Both the position numbers and the translations under genes were made by a program. Below, one piece after another: positions 27,030 through 35,799 of a DNA stretch of 64,000 nucleotides (the first letter of the stretch is position 1; each line of letters begins with the position of its first letter). This DNA comes from Metasolibacillus fluoroglycofenilyticus (lineage in GTDB: Bacteria > Bacillota > Bacilli > Bacillales_A > Planococcaceae): positions 62,001 through 126,000 of the forward strand of contig NZ_PYWK01000005.1 of the NCBI RefSeq assembly GCF_003049645.1, read 5' to 3'. The notes below the pieces were generated by a model. It worked only from the letters and a program-made list of their open reading frames with translations, was not told the DNA's origin and searched no databases.

Positions 27030-27728
27030 ATGAAAAAAACACTAGGTATTATTGGCGGTGTAGGTCCGCTTGCAACAATGTTTATCGGCGAAATGATTGT
27101 GCGCCGAACGCTAGCAAATAAAGACCAAGAGCATATACACACAATCATCGATAATGACACAACAATTCCTGATCGCACGGCTTATATTTTAGATAGAACA
27201 AAAGAAAACCCTGTACCATACTTGCAGCGAGATGCACAAAAGCTTGCTGCATATGGTGCTGATATTATTTGTATCCCATGCAATACGGCGCATACTTTTT
27301 ATGACGATATGCAGGAAGCTTGTCCTGTGCCGATTTTGCATATGATTCGAGAGACGGCTAAACGTGCAAGTAAGCATAGGGCAATGAGAGTAGGGGTTTT
27401 AGCGACAGATGGCACTTTAGCGGCAGGCGTATATCAACAAGCATTGCAAGAGGTAGATATTGAGCCAGTTTTGCTAAAAAAGGCAATGCAGCAACAGTTA
27501 ATGACTGTTATTTATGATTATGTGAAAGCAGGCAAAGATGTGAGTAGGGAATTGTGGCAACCAATTGAAGAGGAATTGTGGCAGGAGCAATGCGATTTTA
27601 TTGTGTTAGGCTGTACGGAGCTATCAATCGTTAATAAGGAGCTGCGTTTAGGGGCAGGCTATATTGACTCACTACTCGTTCTTGCAGAAGCAGCGATTAT
27701 TGCATGTGGCTATGAAGTAGTGGATTAG
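27030..27728 (+). CDS. Aspartate/glutamate racemase family (probable Asp racemase)
   Basis: The 232-residue protein is of the cofactor-independent racemase family. It has the N-terminal 'IIGGVGPLAT' motif and two catalytic cysteines in 'CIPCNTAH' (N-terminal half) and 'VLGCTELS' (C-terminal half). It should interconvert L- and D-aspartate in the cytoplasm and supply D-Asp to the ATP-grasp ligase, whose stop codon ends one base before this ATG. A 15-bp perfect hairpin follows the stop. Glutamate racemases of the MurI type differ in motif and length. Confidence 0.9.
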   Translation: MKKTLGIIGGVGPLATMFIGEMIVRRTLANKDQEHIHTIIDNDTTIPDRTAYILDRTKENPVPYLQRDAQKLAAYGADIICIPCNTAHTFYDDMQEACPVPILHMIRETAKRASKHRAMRVGVLATDGTLAAGVYQQALQEVDIEPVLLKKAMQQQLMTVIYDYVKAGKDVSRELWQPIEEELWQEQCDFIVLGCTELSIVNKELRLGAGYIDSLLVLAEAAIIACGYEVVD

Positions 27729-27730
27729 AG

Positions 27731-27769
27731 GCGTGCAAAATGCCGGTCACTGCACGGCATTTTGCACGC
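27731..27769. terminator. Perfect 15-bp hairpin after Asp racemase
   Basis: GCGTGCAAAATGCCG pairs with CGGCATTTTGCACGC over a 9-base loop. It has no T-run after it, but shares its GCGTGCAAAA arm with the hairpin after RNase J. A weaker T-rich hairpin follows at 27838-27866. Confidence 0.65.
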
Positions 27770-28010
27770 TGGCATATGGTGTTATGATAAAATATGTTCT
27801 TGTGAACGATAGGGAAAGCCATTTTGAAAATGAAAGGAAAACACTGATTTTAACGGTGTTTTTCTTTTGTCAAAAAGAGAAGCTAGTTATTTTTTTAATG
27901 AGTTTTTTTAGAGATAGAATGTTTTGAATTTAGATGTTTTCATTATGTAAATATTGCCTATTAATTAGCGTGTTTTATTGGGGGTAAATCCCTTTTATTA
28001 GGCATACACT

Positions 28011-28143
28011 CGTTGATTGCAGTGGAGGGGGCGACTCCATCGGGATTAGTGCGAGCTGAAAATCCATTTATTTCGGCAAATGCCGAAATAAATTAGTTGA
28101 AGCCGCACCCCGAGGAAAGCGTCCCCCGCAACGGAAATCAACG
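28011..28143. repeat. Long palindromic repeat of Bacillaceae type
   Basis: The ends CGTTGATT and AATCAACG are inverted, followed inward by GGGGGCG / CGTCCCCC. A 13-bp perfect stem ATTTATTTCGGCA / TGCCGAAATAAAT (28066-28093) forms the tip. From memory, elements with 'gttgattgcagtggagggggcgactcc' are dispersed in other Bacillaceae genomes. There is no open frame. Confidence 0.75.
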
Positions 28144-28208
28144 AAATATTAGGCACGCTTTAAAAAATAAAGAGTTCCCTTAAACCTTTTTTAAAAAACA
28201 TGTCTACA

Positions 28209-28254
28209 GATAGCGTCCCAAATGTCAGCAACCGCGAGCATTTGGGACGCTATC
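28209..28254. terminator. 16-bp perfect hairpin upstream of yfmL
   Basis: GATAGCGTCCCAAATG pairs perfectly with its complement ending at 28254 and is followed by GTTTAT. The yfmL promoter (TATGAT at 28270-28275) lies after it, so it more likely insulates than regulates. Confidence 0.65.
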
Positions 28255-28317
28255 GTTTATATGAAAAAATATGATACACTAACTAATACAATAAGTAAGA
28301 TGAAGGTGGGTATAATC

Positions 28318-29454
28318 ATGTCGGCGATTCAATTATTGAACGAAACATTACAAAAAAAGTGGACATTTGAGCAAGAAATGAAAATTCAGCAGGAAATGAT
28401 TCCAGCAATGCTAGATGGGAAAGATATCGTAGCAGAATCACCAACTGGTTCAGGAAAAACATTAGCATATGTACTTCCGATTTTAAATAAAGTAAACGGT
28501 AGCAAAAAACAGACACAGGCACTTATCGTTGCACCATCGCAAGAGCTAGCAATGCAAATTGTAAATGTCATTCGTGAGTGGACTGAAGGGTCAGAAATTA
28601 CCGTCCAGCAATTAATTGGTGGAGCAAATGCAGCCCGTCAAATTGAAAAGCTGAAAAAGAAGCCGACAATTGTTGTAGGTACGCCAGGGCGCTTAAATGA
28701 GCTAGCCCGTTCCGGAAAGCTAAAATTAAAGGAAATTGAAACGGTTGTACTTGATGAGTGTGATCAGCTATTAAGCCGTGAATATCGTGTTGTTGTAAAG
28801 TCATTTATAGATGGGGCAGCATATGGGCGCCAAGTTGTTGTCGTGTCGGCGACAATTACAGAGGAAATTGAAATTGTAGCAGAACGACTAATGTTTGAGC
28901 CAGTAAATATTAAAATTAAGCCTGAAGATATGGTCAAGGTCGGTAAAATTGTTCATTCATTTATAAAGGTGGATGAGCGAGATAAAACAGATTTGCTACG
29001 TCGCTTAGCAAATATTTCGGGTGTGCGCGCATTAGCATTTGCTAATAATATTGACCAAGTGCTAATGAAGCAAAGTAAATTATCCTATAAAGAAGCACCG
29101 ATAGTTGCGCTTCATTCTGATATGAAAAAGGAAGAGCGCAAGAAAACATTAGATGCATTTCGCAAAGGCGAAGCTCGCATTTTAATTGCTACAGATATTG
29201 CCGCACGAGGATTAGATATTACCGGATTAACACATGTTATACATGTAGATGTTCCCCGTACAATTGAGCAGTATACGCACCGCTCTGGTCGAACAGGGCG
29301 TGCTGGTGCAGATGGTGAAGTGTTGACATTGCTATCATATCGCGATGAAAAAACATATAAGAAATGGCTGCGTGAACTAGGACTTAAAGCGATTCAAAAG
29401 ATATGGCATAAAGGTGAGCTAATCGAAGGAAACTCAAAAACAATTAACAAATAA
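28318..29454 (+). CDS. yfmL: DEAD-box RNA helicase (YfmL-like)
   Basis: The 378-residue protein is a minimal two-RecA-domain helicase without a C-terminal extension, the size of B. subtilis YfmL. It shows motif I 'ESPTGSGKT', Ia 'APSQELAMQ', 'GTPGRL', motif II 'DECD' (DEAD variant; YfmL has DETD), motif III 'SAT', and 'ATDIAARGLDI' with motif VI 'HRSGRTGRAG'. YfmL is linked to 50S ribosome assembly and cold growth. ATG 28318 follows AAGGTGGG. It is close to the M29 aminopeptidase gene (14 bases) and probably co-transcribed with it. Confidence 0.9.
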   Translation: MSAIQLLNETLQKKWTFEQEMKIQQEMIPAMLDGKDIVAESPTGSGKTLAYVLPILNKVNGSKKQTQALIVAPSQELAMQIVNVIREWTEGSEITVQQLIGGANAARQIEKLKKKPTIVVGTPGRLNELARSGKLKLKEIETVVLDECDQLLSREYRVVVKSFIDGAAYGRQVVVVSATITEEIEIVAERLMFEPVNIKIKPEDMVKVGKIVHSFIKVDERDKTDLLRRLANISGVRALAFANNIDQVLMKQSKLSYKEAPIVALHSDMKKEERKKTLDAFRKGEARILIATDIAARGLDITGLTHVIHVDVPRTIEQYTHRSGRTGRAGADGEVLTLLSYRDEKTYKKWLRELGLKAIQKIWHKGELIEGNSKTINK

Positions 29455-29468
29455 AGGAGAAATTTACT

Positions 29469-30698
29469 ATGACATTTGAGGAGAAATTAGCTGAGTACGC
29501 GGAGCTAGCTGTACGCGTAGGGGTAAACATTCAACAGGGGCAGTATTTATTAATTAATACATCGACAGATACGTTAGATTTTACACGCTTAGTTGTAGAA
29601 AAAGCATATGAGGCAGGTGCAGGGCGTGTACATGTTAATTTAACGGATGCAGTATTTGAGCGCGCATTTTTTGAGCATGCAACAACAGAGGAGATTAACA
29701 AGTTTCCACAGTGGATTGTTGCACAGCGTGAGGAATTAATTGCACGTCAAGGAGCATTATTATGGATTGATGCTGAGGACCCAGACTTATTAGCAGGTAT
29801 TGATGTAGCAAAACTTGCCACACAGCAAAAGGCAGCAGGAAGTGCGCTTGTGAATTATCGAAAAGCGGTAATGAATGATGATATTGCATGGTCGATTATT
29901 GCTGTACCATCTACAAAATGGGCGGCAAAAGTATTTCCAAGCTTGGCGGCAGATAAGCAAGTAAACGCTTTATGGGAGGCAATTTTTGCAACGGTGCATA
30001 TTGGGCAAGGAAATGCTGTGGCGCAATGGCAAAACCATATTGCAAATCTGGAGGCGAGAGCCGAAAAGTTAAATAGTAAAAAATATAAAAAGCTACATTA
30101 CAAAGCATCTGGTACAAATTTAACAATCGAGCTACCGGAGAAACATATTTGGCAATGCGGTAGTAGTAAAACCCCAAAAGGAACAATTTTTATTGCTAAT
30201 ATGCCAACGGAGGAAGTATACACACTGCCAGCGAAATATGGTGTAAACGGCACAGTATCAAATACGAAGCCCCTAGTTTATAAAGGGAACATCATTGACC
30301 AATTTACGTTGACGTTTGAGGCGGGGAAAATTACCGCTGCGAAGGCAGAGGTTGGTAATGAACTATTGCAGGAATTAATTCATGCGGACGAAGGCTCGTG
30401 CTATTTAGGCGAAGTTGCTTTAGTACCACATGAATCGCCGATTTCAGCTTCAAATATTTTGTATTACAACACATTGTTTGATGAAAATGCATCAAATCAT
30501 TTAGCGATTGGTGAAGCATATCCGACCTGCTACGAAGGTGGACGTGAGCTTGAACAAGCTCAGCTTGAATCGTTAGGTATCAACACATCTATTACACATG
30601 AGGACTTTATGATTGGTAGCGGTGAAATGAATATTGACGGTGAATTAGAGGACGGCACATATGAGCCAATTTTCCGTCAAGGAAGCTGGGCATTTTAA
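29469..30698 (+). CDS. M29 family aminopeptidase (AmpS/AmpII type)
   Basis: The 409-residue cytosolic metallopeptidase has the M29 layout: an N-terminal domain starting 'EEKLAEYAELAVRVGVNIQ', then the metal-site region with 'NMPTEEVYTLP', 'GEVALVPHESPIS', 'NTLFDENASNHLAIG' and 'DFMIGSGEMNIDG'. The family removes N-terminal residues from peptides using Co/Zn/Mn. AAGGAG is 9 bases upstream. A close paralogue is at 54700-55935. It sits between yfmL and the SGNH gene. Confidence 0.92.
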   Translation: MTFEEKLAEYAELAVRVGVNIQQGQYLLINTSTDTLDFTRLVVEKAYEAGAGRVHVNLTDAVFERAFFEHATTEEINKFPQWIVAQREELIARQGALLWIDAEDPDLLAGIDVAKLATQQKAAGSALVNYRKAVMNDDIAWSIIAVPSTKWAAKVFPSLAADKQVNALWEAIFATVHIGQGNAVAQWQNHIANLEARAEKLNSKKYKKLHYKASGTNLTIELPEKHIWQCGSSKTPKGTIFIANMPTEEVYTLPAKYGVNGTVSNTKPLVYKGNIIDQFTLTFEAGKITAAKAEVGNELLQELIHADEGSCYLGEVALVPHESPISASNILYYNTLFDENASNHLAIGEAYPTCYEGGRELEQAQLESLGINTSITHEDFMIGSGEMNIDGELEDGTYEPIFRQGSWAF

Positions 30699-30710
30699 GC
30701 AGGTGAGGCA

Positions 30711-31520
30711 ATGAAAAAATGGCTCATTGTTATATTGCTGTTTGTTGGTGCTACAACAGTGCAGGCGCAAGAAGTATATATTCCGCTAGGAGATTCGCTA
30801 GCTGCTGGGCAAACCCCTTACCGACAAATTGATACAGGATACACTGATTTAATTGCGATGCAGCTCACATTGACGAATGAGCTGCAATATTACTCAAAGG
30901 AATTAACATTTCCAGGCTACACAGTAGCGAATGTTTTACAACGTATAGAACAGCCAGATGCGAAAGCGTTGTTGGCAAAGGCGACAGTCATTACAATATC
31001 AGCAGGGGCGAATGATTTATTGCAAATTGTACAGCATCGCCCGCAGGCAGGTACATTGAGCTTTTCGCAGCTAACAGCCGATTTTTCTTTGAATCAAGTA
31101 CGCCAAAATATAGGAATACTTTTAGAGAAGCTAGAGCAATATGCACCACATGCTACAATCTATGTAATGGGCTATTACTTCCCATACCCGCATGTACATC
31201 CTACACAAATGGAAGGCACACAGCAGCAGCTACGTTTGTTAAACCAAATTTTACAGCAGCAAGCTGAGCGACATGGTGCGTATTTTATTGCGGTTGAAGA
31301 AATCTTTGCAGCAAATGCTAAAGCGTACTTGCCAAATATTTCAGATTTCCATCCGACAATGGAAGGCTATTTAGTGATGGCGAATGCATTTTTACAAAAA
31401 TTTAATCAAACACTATTAACAAAAGAGCAGTTACCACAGCCAAACCCATTGTCATTTGAAAGTTTGCTACAAATAGAAAAAATAACAACAGAATTGGATA
31501 TACGTATGAGCCCGTTTTAG
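30711..31520 (+). CDS. Secreted SGNH/GDSL hydrolase
   Basis: The 269-residue product has a signal peptide (about residues 1-19, 'KKWLIVILLFVGATTVQA'). The SGNH blocks are 'GDSLAAG' (catalytic Ser), a Gly in the second block, 'GANDLL' (Asn) and the late 'DFHPTMEGY' (Asp-His pair). It probably acts outside the membrane on acyl or acetyl esters, and resembles YpmR-like lipases. It lies 12 bases after the M29 aminopeptidase gene, in the same transcript, which ends at the terminator 31549-31596. Confidence 0.85.
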   Translation: MKKWLIVILLFVGATTVQAQEVYIPLGDSLAAGQTPYRQIDTGYTDLIAMQLTLTNELQYYSKELTFPGYTVANVLQRIEQPDAKALLAKATVITISAGANDLLQIVQHRPQAGTLSFSQLTADFSLNQVRQNIGILLEKLEQYAPHATIYVMGYYFPYPHVHPTQMEGTQQQLRLLNQILQQQAERHGAYFIAVEEIFAANAKAYLPNISDFHPTMEGYLVMANAFLQKFNQTLLTKEQLPQPNPLSFESLLQIEKITTELDIRMSPF

Positions 31521-31548
31521 GGAAGTGAATTGTTTAAATACGGAAATA

Positions 31549-31596
31549 AAAAAGCTACCTTGGAAAATCGCCTAGCGATTTCCGAGGTAGCTTTTT
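31549..31596. terminator. Bidirectional terminator between SGNH gene and binding protein
   Basis: AAAAAGCTACCT...AATCGC pairs with GCGATT...AGGTAGCTTTTT with two mismatches and a short loop. Poly-A and poly-T at both ends suit the converging genes. Confidence 0.88.
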
Positions 31597-31612
31597 CGGT
31601 TATTATTAGCGA

Positions 31613-33247
31613 TTATTGGCTAATTTTAACGTCTTTTAAGTGGTACATGCTGTCAGATGTTACGCGGAAGCCTGACACTTTATCAGATACACCAGTTAAA
31701 ATTGATGGGTGTAAAACGAATGCCATTGGTGCATCGTCTGAAATCATTTTGATTGCGTCAGTGTAGATGCCTAGACGAGCATCTTGGTCTGCTTCACGAC
31801 GACCAGCATTTAATAATTCGTCTACTTCAGTGTTAGAGTAGAATGAACGGTTACCTGGGTCACCGTGTTGAGAAGAGTGGAATAATGCATATAGACCGTA
31901 GTCAGCATCACCAGTAGCGTTTGACCATCCTAGGATGAACATATCATGCTCACCAGCAGCTGTTTTCTCTAAATATGCACCGAACTCCATTACTTCAATG
32001 CTTACATCAATGTTTAATTGTTTTAAAGCATCTTGTAAAACAACCGCAACATTTTGACGAGCAGGGTTGTCATTTGTCCAAAGTGTTGTTTTGAATCCAT
32101 CAGCGTAGCCTGCTTCTGCAAGTAAAGCTTTTGCTTCTTCAATATCATAGTTTGTCGGTGTTACGTCCTCTGTATAACCAAAGATGCCTGGTGAAAGTGG
32201 ACTGATTGCTGGAATACCGTAACCTTCATAAATACCATCAATTAGAGTTTGACGGTCAATTGCTTTTGAAATCGCTTGACGAACAAGCTTGTTATCAAAT
32301 GGTGCTTTTTGTGTATTGAAACCGATATAAGTTAAAGATGTTGATGGTGTTTCATCAACAGTTGCAACGCCTGAAGCGTTTACATTTGCTACTTGGTTAG
32401 GCTCAACAGTACCAATAATATGAGCATTGCCTGATTGTAGCTCAGCAACGCGTGTAGCCATTTCTGGAACTACTTTAATTGTTACAGTGTCAACATGTGC
32501 TGGCGTGCCCCAGTAGTCAGCATTTTTCTCTAATTTAATTTCGTTACCTGGCGTCCAAGAAACGAATTTGAATGGACCAGTACCAACTGGGTTTGTACCG
32601 ATTACAGAACCTGCTGCTGTATCACCAGTCATTGCAGCGTAGTCATCATCAATTGATTTTGGAGAAATGATGCCACCGCCGTTATGCGTTAAGTGTGCAA
32701 GTAATGGTGAGAATGGATACTCTGTAACAAATTGTACAGTTGTTTCATCAACTACCTTTACTTCTGTAACCATTTCGTATAAGAATGCACGTGGAGAACC
32801 AACATCCGGGTCTAATACGCGATCAAAGTTTTTCTTAACAGCATCTGCATTGAATGCTTCGCCATCGTGGAAAGTAACACCAGTACGTAACTTGAATTCC
32901 CAAGTTAAGTCATCAACTTGTGTCCAAGATTCTGCTAAGCCAGGTGCTAAATCACCGTTAGCATCACGTACAACTAAAGTTTCATAAATATTACCTTGAA
33001 CATTTGAAGATGACACATCATTTGAACCGTGTGGGTCTAATGATGAAGCATCTGATAATTCAGCAATAATTAAATCGCCACCAGCTTCAGCTGCTTTTTC
33101 GCTTCCTTCCGATTGTGATCCTTCGTTGTTGTTTGAAGTACCACCGTTGTCTGTCTCTTCTTTCTTATCGCCACCACAAGCTGCTAAAACAAGTGTTAGC
33201 GTTAAAGTTAAGAAGAGTAACCATAGTGACTTTTTTGAAAATGTCAT
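31613..33247 (-). CDS. ABC transporter substrate-binding lipoprotein (peptide/glutathione family 5)
   Basis: The 544-residue protein is a family-5 solute-binding protein. It has a lipoprotein signal peptide with lipobox 'LAAC' (Cys24), an Asn/Ser/Glu-rich linker (~27-55), then 'SDASSLDPHG', 'VVRDANGDLAPGLAESW', 'FKLRTGVTFHDGEAFNADAV' and 'AISKAIDRQTLID'. It captures oligopeptides or glutathione outside the membrane for the permease/ATPase set transcribed divergently from 33904. GGGGGA precedes ATG 33247. The binding protein being on its own divergent transcript allows a higher dose. The exact ligand cannot be read from sequence. Confidence 0.9.
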   Translation of the reverse strand: MTFSKKSLWLLFLTLTLTLVLAACGGDKKEETDNGGTSNNNEGSQSEGSEKAAEAGGDLIIAELSDASSLDPHGSNDVSSSNVQGNIYETLVVRDANGDLAPGLAESWTQVDDLTWEFKLRTGVTFHDGEAFNADAVKKNFDRVLDPDVGSPRAFLYEMVTEVKVVDETTVQFVTEYPFSPLLAHLTHNGGGIISPKSIDDDYAAMTGDTAAGSVIGTNPVGTGPFKFVSWTPGNEIKLEKNADYWGTPAHVDTVTIKVVPEMATRVAELQSGNAHIIGTVEPNQVANVNASGVATVDETPSTSLTYIGFNTQKAPFDNKLVRQAISKAIDRQTLIDGIYEGYGIPAISPLSPGIFGYTEDVTPTNYDIEEAKALLAEAGYADGFKTTLWTNDNPARQNVAVVLQDALKQLNIDVSIEVMEFGAYLEKTAAGEHDMFILGWSNATGDADYGLYALFHSSQHGDPGNRSFYSNTEVDELLNAGRREADQDARLGIYTDAIKMISDDAPMAFVLHPSILTGVSDKVSGFRVTSDSMYHLKDVKISQ

Positions 33248-33903
33248 ATGGAAAATCCCCCTTCAAAAAAATTATTCTAGAATATTACGTTTTTGTAACA
33301 TCTGGTTAGAATATACCATACCTTTTTATTAACAGGCAATCAATTGTTTAAAAATAAAGATTTTTCTCTGAATTCAATTAGCAGATAAGCGTTTACAACT
33401 TAAAAAAACTTTTATGAAAACCCTTTCAAAACGCGTGTTTTCATAAGGTCTTATAGTGAAAAATATCGAATTTTGTCAAACTAATTATTCACCAAAAAGT
33501 AATTTTATATTTCAAACAATCAAAAAAACTATTGAAAAGGCACTATATTCATATATATACTGTTATTCATACTGATTAAATTTTATCTTCATTCAGCAAA
33601 TGTTTTTTGGTGTAAAAAAGCGCCAGCATATACTTCTTCTGTTGTACAAATCACCGTAACTATGTGGACTAAAGGGTGTAGCACCAGCAAGTAAGTATAG
33701 TAGTTGTGTGCTATGTTTACAGCAATAAGACAAATATTTAATATTTAAGAGGAGAAAGCTCCCGCTGCATGGTAAGATAAGTATTTGGCGGATGTAACAG
33801 ATTTTTGTATATTCACTTAAATGGTCTGAATGCATTTTAAGCCGAGGTATCTAACGATAAATGCAATTATCTGAACAGTTTGATTAATGAAAGGGTGATC
33901 ACA
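33248..33903. other. Importer divergent control region (656 bases, no gene)
   Basis: A 10-bp inverted repeat TTATGAAAAC / GTTTTCATAA lies at 33412-33421 and 33437-33446. AATTTTGTCAAACTA (33469-33483) is a 4-mismatch relative of the CodY box AATTTTCWGAAAATT. Frames of 60-80 codons here have no ribosome site. AT content is high throughout. Confidence 0.45.
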
Positions 33904-34794
33904 ATGAGCGTGCAAACTGAAAAGGTTTCAAGCGCAACAAGAAGTAATCCACGAGTAGAGGCTTTTAAAACCTTCTCAAAGAGATTGCTGAAAAATAAGG
34001 CTGCAGTAGTTGGGGGCTTAATTATTTTATTCATTATACTAGTTGGTATATTTGGTCCAATGTTTTTGAAAACAGATCCAAATGCGCAAAATTTAGTGAA
34101 TAAACTTCAACCACCATCAAAGGACCATTGGTTTGGAACTGATAATTTTGGACGAGATATATTTACTCGTATTATTTTCGGTACACAACTTACATTGAAG
34201 GTAGGGTTTTTATCAGTATTTATCGGTGGAGTTATTGGTGTAGTATTAGGAATCGTTGCTGGTTATTATGGTGGACTAGTTGATACGATTACGATGCGCC
34301 TTATGGATATTCTGCTTGCTTTCCCAGGTATTTTATTAGCATTAGCAATTGTATCTGTATTAGGTGGTAGCTTAACAAATGTAATTATTGCGGTAGGTAT
34401 TTTCTCTGTGCCAGCATTTGCCCGAATTGTTCGGGGATCTACGCTGCAAGTGAAAAAATTGGAATATATAGATGCTGTAAAGGCACTCGGTGCAAGTGAT
34501 GGGCGCATTATTTTCCTACATATTTTACCTAATATTATGTCACCAATTATTGTTCAAGCAACAATGCGTATTGCAACAGCTATTTTAACTGCCTCTGGTT
34601 TAGCTTTCCTAGGTTTAGGTGCACAGCCGCCAGAGCCTGAATGGGGCGCAATGTTAAACGAAGGGCGTACTTATATGCATAATGCAAGTCATATGGTAAT
34701 GTTCCCGGGTATGATGATTGTTATTGTTGTATTAGCATTTAATATATTCGGAGACGGTCTACGTGATGCACTAGATCCAAAAATGAAGCAATAA
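33904..34794 (+). CDS. ABC importer permease, DppC/GsiD type
   Basis: The 296-residue inner permease of a family-5 importer has an N-terminal cytoplasmic helix, six membrane segments, an OppC_N-like start ('LLKNKAAVVGGLIILFIILV'), 'HWFGTDNFGRDIFTRIIFG', and the ATPase-coupling EAA loop 'YIDAVKALGASDGRIIFLHI'. 'GLRDALDPKMK' ends it, as in GsiD/DppC proteins. I start at ATG 33904, behind AAAGGGTGATC; the frame could begin at TTG 33880, which is upstream of that site. It is first in a four-gene operon. Confidence 0.9.
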   Translation: MSVQTEKVSSATRSNPRVEAFKTFSKRLLKNKAAVVGGLIILFIILVGIFGPMFLKTDPNAQNLVNKLQPPSKDHWFGTDNFGRDIFTRIIFGTQLTLKVGFLSVFIGGVIGVVLGIVAGYYGGLVDTITMRLMDILLAFPGILLALAIVSVLGGSLTNVIIAVGIFSVPAFARIVRGSTLQVKKLEYIDAVKALGASDGRIIFLHILPNIMSPIIVQATMRIATAILTASGLAFLGLGAQPPEPEWGAMLNEGRTYMHNASHMVMFPGMMIVIVVLAFNIFGDGLRDALDPKMKQ

Positions 34795-34807
34795 AGGAGG
34801 GGCAGCT

Positions 34808-35773
34808 ATGACAAAATATATTATTCGTCGTTTGTTACAAACGATTCCAGTATTACTTGGGGTATCGATTTTAGTATTTTCATTGATGTTCCTTATTCCT
34901 GGGGATCCTGCACGCGTAATGGCTGGTGAAGGAGCTTCAGAGCAAACAATTGAAAATCTACGTGAGAAATTAGGGTTAAATGACCCAGCATATGTACAGT
35001 ATGGTCGCTTTCTGACAAGTGCGGTAAAAGGGGACTTAGGAAACTCGGTTCGTAGTGGTCGCCCTGTAATGGATGAAATTTCAGCTCGCTTTTGGATTAC
35101 GGTAGAATTAGCAGTATATTCAACGGTTTTGGCTGTGTTTATTGGCTTAATTGCAGGTATTGTTTCTGCTGTACGCCATTACACATTAACAGATATTTTC
35201 ATAATGATTATCGCCTTATTCGGTTTATCTATGCCGAACTTCTGGCTCGGTTTAGTATTAATTCAATGGTTCGCATTAGGGAATTTACCATTCGGTATAC
35301 CTATGCCTGAATGGCTCTTCGAAATTGTTCAAATGCGACCTTCTGGTTGGGGTGAGTCATGGCGACAAATGGTGCTGCCAGTTATTACGTTAGGTACTGG
35401 TGGAGCAGCTATTATCGCTCGTATGACCCGTTCCTCTATGCTTGAAGTAATCGGACAAGATTATATTCGTACAGCTCGTGCAAAAGGGGTTTCAGAGCGT
35501 ATTGTTATTTATCGACATGCACTTAAAAATGCTTTAATTCCTGTAGTAACAGTAATTGGACTTGAATTTGGTGGCTTCTTAGGTGGAGCGGTCTTAACAG
35601 AAACGATTTTTGCAATTAACGGTATGGGACGTCTAACAATCGATGCGATTAGGCAGCGGGATTTCCCAATTGTGCAAGGAACCGTACTAGTTATTTCGGT
35701 CATTTTCGTACTAGTAAACTTACTTGTAGATATTTCATATAAATTCTTAAATAAACGAATCGACTTGAATTAG
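34808..35773 (+). CDS. ABC importer permease, DppB/GsiC type
   Basis: The 321-residue permease has the classic DppB opening 'YIIRRLLQTIPVLLGVSILVF' followed by 'IPGDPARVMAGEGASEQTIE' and 'LREKLGLNDP', about six membrane segments, and an EAA loop 'YIRTARAKGVSERIVIYRHA'. It pairs with the preceding permease to make the channel. AAAGGAGGGG lies before the ATG. The order C-B-D-F is less usual than B-C-D-F. Confidence 0.92.
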   Translation: MTKYIIRRLLQTIPVLLGVSILVFSLMFLIPGDPARVMAGEGASEQTIENLREKLGLNDPAYVQYGRFLTSAVKGDLGNSVRSGRPVMDEISARFWITVELAVYSTVLAVFIGLIAGIVSAVRHYTLTDIFIMIIALFGLSMPNFWLGLVLIQWFALGNLPFGIPMPEWLFEIVQMRPSGWGESWRQMVLPVITLGTGGAAIIARMTRSSMLEVIGQDYIRTARAKGVSERIVIYRHALKNALIPVVTVIGLEFGGFLGGAVLTETIFAINGMGRLTIDAIRQRDFPIVQGTVLVISVIFVLVNLLVDISYKFLNKRIDLN

Positions 35774-35799
35774 TTTAAGGTGAAATGAGGTGAATCATT

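Noticed and set aside
27733..27927. 64-codon + strand frame after the Asp racemase
   Set aside because: It starts inside a perfect hairpin, has no ribosome site and ends in low-complexity sequence.
33593..33835. 80-codon minus-strand frame in the importer control region
   Set aside because: No ribosome site and no coding-like composition; it lies in a long AT-rich regulatory gap.
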